From an uncultured Chloroflexota bacterium (GTDB lineage: Bacteria > Chloroflexota > Limnocylindria > Limnocylindrales > CSP1-4): DNA of 8,220 bases. The notes beneath the pieces are model-generated. The model did no database searches, was not told the origin of the DNA, and saw nothing but the letters and a program-made list of their open reading frames with translations. This document shows, piece after piece, positions 6,463-8,220 of this stretch. Location of the stretch: contig CAIXZV010000205.1 of NCBI GenBank assembly GCA_903924005.1, positions 1 to 8,220 on the forward strand, given 5' to 3'. A program made the translations under genes and the position numbers. Within the stretch, counting starts at the first letter, position 1, and the number at the start of each line of letters is the position of its first letter.

Positions 6463-6918
6463 GTGATCGACGAGCGCGTGCTGGGCTGTCTGGCCGTCCA
6501 GGTGGGCGGCGGCTTTCGACCGCCAAAGGCAACCCTGATCATCACCCAATACCGCGTGATCCTCGCGCAGCGCACGAAACCGCTCGAGGAGGCGCACAAG
6601 GCGCAGTTCGGCGGTGGGGGCCTGTTCAGCCGGGGACCCAAGCCGCCAGAGTTTGCGGACCGCTATCTCGCCATGCGGCCCGACGCGGCACTTGCGGAGA
6701 CGCCCGGCAACTCGATACTGGTCTGGCAGCAACTGCAGCTTGTAGAGGTTCTGCAGCAGGCAGTGCCAAACGACGAGGGGCCGGACGACCATTACCTCGT
6801 CGTCAACTTCGCAGGGCCCGGCATCAGCCTGCAGTTGACCGCGTACCCGCCATACCCGCCGGTGGCCGTGGTGCGCGACGCGCTGCGCCAGGGGTTTGGA
6901 GCGCTCGTCCGCGGCTAG
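6463..6918 (+). CDS. Hypothetical protein, 151 aa, possible PH-like fold
   Basis: Starts at GTG 6463 behind a perfect AGGAGG; stop TAG 6916-6918. I do not recognise a named family. Visible layout: ATLIITQYRVILAQ (23-36), which resembles the first strands of bacterial PH/GRAM-like domains (a hydrophobic strand, then T-x-x-R-hydrophobic); a Gly-rich loop (50-55) within a basic/Pro region; NSILVWQQLQLVEVLQQ (83-99); strands HYLVVNFAG and ISLQLTAYP (110-129); and a C-terminal amphipathic helix (about 133-149). Strands followed by one terminal helix fit a PH-like barrel, but this is only pattern reading. There is no signal peptide, membrane helix or conserved cysteine pair. The gap to the kinase is 32 nt with no terminator, so it is probably read through from that operon; the link to its pathway is not obvious. 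Confidence 0.75.
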   Translation: MIDERVLGCLAVQVGGGFRPPKATLIITQYRVILAQRTKPLEEAHKAQFGGGGLFSRGPKPPEFADRYLAMRPDAALAETPGNSILVWQQLQLVEVLQQAVPNDEGPDDHYLVVNFAGPGISLQLTAYPPYPPVAVVRDALRQGFGALVRG

Positions 6919-6985
6919 ACGCCCGGAACGGGGAGCGCGCCGCTGAATCCTTTCCCCAACCGTGGGGGCCACAGAGGGCGGTCCC

Positions 6986-7022
6986 GTACCGCTCGGCTCT
7001 TGTCATCTGTCTCGGTCGGTAC
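6986..7022 (+). promoter_or_regulatory. Interrupted inverted repeat in sensor-gene leader
   Basis: GTACCG (6986-6991) and CGGTAC (7017-7022) are exact reverse complements separated by 25 nt that contain the candidate -35. It could be an operator, or the base stem of a structured leader if transcription starts upstream. Six base pairs alone is weak evidence in GC-rich DNA. Confidence 0.25.
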
Positions 7023-7028
7023 CAGACT
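7000..7028 (+). promoter_or_regulatory. Candidate promoter for the MEDS-PAS sensor gene
   Basis: TTGTCA (7000-7005) is one base off the TTGACA -35 consensus. After a 17-nt spacer, CAGACT (7023-7028) is a poor -10 that keeps the conserved A at position 2 and T at position 6. It would start RNA near 7035. CAGACT lies within the 11-bp palindrome ACCAGACTGGT (7021-7031), which could let a dimeric repressor compete with polymerase. Confidence 0.3.
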
Positions 7029-7058
7029 GGTGCAAGCCTCCGGGAGGCGGCTTGCACC
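7029..7058 (+). promoter_or_regulatory. Hairpin with GNRA-type loop abutting the sensor start codon
   Basis: GGTGCAAGCC (7029-7038) pairs perfectly with GGCTTGCACC (7049-7058). Inside, after one T/C mismatch, CC (7040-7041) pairs with GG (7046-7047) around a GGGA tetraloop (7042-7045). The stem ends two bases before ATG 7061, and the only SD-like sequence (GGGAGG, 7042-7047) is held in the apex. There is no T-run, so it is not a standard intrinsic terminator. It may be a translational control hairpin or a DNA operator. The dyad is certain; its role is inferred. Confidence 0.6.
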
Positions 7059-7060
7059 CC

Positions 7061-8220
7061 ATGCCCGTAACGATCAGCCGGGATCCGTCCGTGACCGTCT
7101 TGGCCCACGGTCCCCGCACGATCACCGACATCAGGGCCGGGGACCACGTCTGCTGCGTCTACGAGACCGAGGCGGAGTTCCGGACCACCGTGATGCCCTA
7201 CATTCGGCAAGGGCTCGAGCACGGCGAGAAGGTTGTCTACATCGTGGACGCCCGGACCGGCGAGACCATCCTCGGGTATCTGCGCGACGATGGACTTGAG
7301 CCCGAGCCGTTCCTCGCCCGCGGCCAGCTCTCGATCCTGAGCCGCGATGATACCTATCTGCGTGGGGGTGTCTTTGACCCTGCAGCGATGATCGCCCTCC
7401 TCCGTGCGGAGACTGACCTCGCGCTCGACCAGGGCTACGGCGCCCTTCGCGTGACCGGTGAGATGACCTGGGCGCTGCGCGGCCTGACCAACGCCGCCGA
7501 TCTGATCCGCTATGAGGTCCTGCTCAACGAGTTCTTCCCCGGCAGCCGGTGCCTCGCCATCTGCCAGTACGACCGGCGCCGCTTCGATCCCGGCCTCCTG
7601 CTCGAGGTGCTGCGCACCCACCCCTATGTCGCCGTCGGGCCCGTTGTCTGCGCCAGCCCGTACTTCGTGCCGCCAACCTCCTTCTACGGGCCGGAGCGGC
7701 CAGCGGCCGAGCTGGCCGGGTGGATGCGCTGCCTTGCCGAGTACAGGCAGGACGAGGACACGGCACTCGGTCTCGCGGAGGAACTCCGCGCCATTGCCGA
7801 CTACACGGTGGACTGGGAGACATGGATCGGCACCGACGGCAAGATCCGGTGGGTCAACCCCGCCATTGAGCGCATCACCGGGTATTCGGCGGCCGATGTC
7901 CTTGCGATGCCGGACTTCATCCAGGTCCTGATCGTCGCGGAGGATCGCGACGTCTTCGCCGCGCTGCTGCTGGCCGCCCAGCAGGGCACGCGCGTGAACA
8001 ACCACGAGGTCCGGTGCTGGCGCAAGGACGGATCGGCGTTCTGGCTGGGCGTGTCGTGGCAGTCCATCCGCGACCTTCGCGGCCGCTCACTCGGCGTTCG
8101 CTGCAGTGCACGCGACATCACCTCGCGGAAACGGGCCGAGGCGGCGCTGGAGCAAGTCAGAGCGGAACTCGGCGAGGCGCAGCGAATTGCGCACGTCGGC
8201 AGCTGGCGCTGGAGCGGTAC
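7061..8220 (+). CDS. MEDS-PAS-PAS sensor protein, probable sensor kinase (3' end outside window)
   Basis: The frame is open from ATG 7061 to the window edge: 386 full codons with no stop. Residues about 22-210 form a MEDS (DcmR-type sensory) domain: AGDHVCCVYETEAEF (26-40), GLEHGEKVVYIVD (51-63), FDPAAM (105-110), RVTGEMTW (130-137) and FPGSRCLAICQYDRRRF (159-175). A PAS domain with PAC motif follows (about 245-355; GKIRWVNPAIERITGYSAAD, WRKDGSAFWLGVSWQSIRD, GVRCSARDIT). A coiled-coil-like linker (356-375) then leads to EAQRIAHVGSWRWSG, the usual start of a second PAS. Such proteins normally continue into a histidine kinase, less often a GGDEF or other output, none of which is visible. MEDS domains occur in regulators responding to small organic or C1 compounds in methylotrophs and methanogens; the ligand here is unknown. 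No N-terminal membrane helix, so a cytosolic sensor. A separate transcription unit from the upstream genes, judging by the 142-nt gap and its signals. Confidence 0.92.
   Translation, partial: MPVTISRDPSVTVLAHGPRTITDIRAGDHVCCVYETEAEFRTTVMPYIRQGLEHGEKVVYIVDARTGETILGYLRDDGLEPEPFLARGQLSILSRDDTYLRGGVFDPAAMIALLRAETDLALDQGYGALRVTGEMTWALRGLTNAADLIRYEVLLNEFFPGSRCLAICQYDRRRFDPGLLLEVLRTHPYVAVGPVVCASPYFVPPTSFYGPERPAAELAGWMRCLAEYRQDEDTALGLAEELRAIADYTVDWETWIGTDGKIRWVNPAIERITGYSAADVLAMPDFIQVLIVAEDRDVFAALLLAAQQGTRVNNHEVRCWRKDGSAFWLGVSWQSIRDLRGRSLGVRCSARDITSRKRAEAALEQVRAELGEAQRIAHVGSWRWSG

Noticed and set aside
6954..6967. CCCCA/TGGGG hairpin downstream of the 151-aa gene as a terminator
   Set aside because: Five base pairs and no T-run follow, so it cannot be called an intrinsic terminator; it could help Rho-dependent ending but nothing shows it.
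7000..7299. Forward frame with ATG-less upstream start (99 codons) across the sensor leader
   Set aside because: It is out of frame with the MEDS domain and its product is Arg/His-rich with no motif.
6824..8005. Reverse-strand open frame of 393 codons
   Set aside because: It is antisense to the MEDS-PAS gene, which has clear domains and ordered codon use; the reverse product is Gly/Arg/His-rich with no family likeness, as expected from GC-rich shadow frames.
1..8220. Defence system, phage, IS, CRISPR, toxin-antitoxin or tRNA content
   Set aside because: No transposase, integrase, nuclease, repeat-spacer pattern, small toxin-antitoxin pair or tRNA-like cloverleaf was seen on either strand.

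Overview
This is a GC-rich window whose coding frames end almost every codon in G or C. All seven genes lie on the + strand. Several families (TIGR03847/DUF3090, TIGR03843/SCO1664-like, a membrane-anchored sulfite-oxidase-type molybdoenzyme, a MEDS-PAS sensor) are typical of Actinomycetota and of high-GC Chloroflexota. I lean towards an uncultivated-type Chloroflexota (Limnocylindria-like) or a deep actinobacterial lineage, but the sequence alone does not settle this. There is no rRNA, tRNA, IS element, CRISPR array or other obvious sign of recent transfer; this looks like chromosomal housekeeping or accessory metabolism.

Layout. (1) 2-1630: the 3' part of a membrane-anchored molybdopterin oxidoreductase of the sulfite oxidase family; its start lies left of the window. 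(2) 1659-2282 and 2207/2279-3145: a tightly coupled pair of actinobacterial/Chloroflexi conserved hypotheticals, DUF3090 (acidic stretch plus C-terminal Cys/His knuckle) and an SCO1664-type protein resembling phosphatidylinositol kinases. (3) 3247-6918: a probable three-gene operon with an FAD-linked oxidase related to alkylglycerone-phosphate synthase, an FGGY-family kinase 10 nt downstream, and a small protein of possible PH-like fold 32 nt further on. The first two recall the E. coli ygcU-ygcE pair, which suggests a conserved but uncharacterised oxidase/kinase route for a polyol, sugar acid or glyceride. (4) 6919-7060: a regulatory intergenic region with a promoter-like sequence and a strong hairpin ending two bases before the next start codon. 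(5) 7061-8220: the 5' part of a MEDS-PAS-PAS sensor protein that runs off the right edge.

The most notable non-coding signals are a 12-base motif, TTCGGG(T/C)ACG(C/A)T, just ahead of two separate transcription units (1659 and 3247), interpreted as a lineage-specific -10 promoter giving leaderless or nearly leaderless mRNAs, and the hairpin-bearing leader of the sensor gene. Genes inside the proposed operon use Shine-Dalgarno sequences instead (GAGGT at 4847, AGGAGG at 6452), so the two initiation modes seem to divide between first and internal genes. No wholly new defence or mobile system was found.
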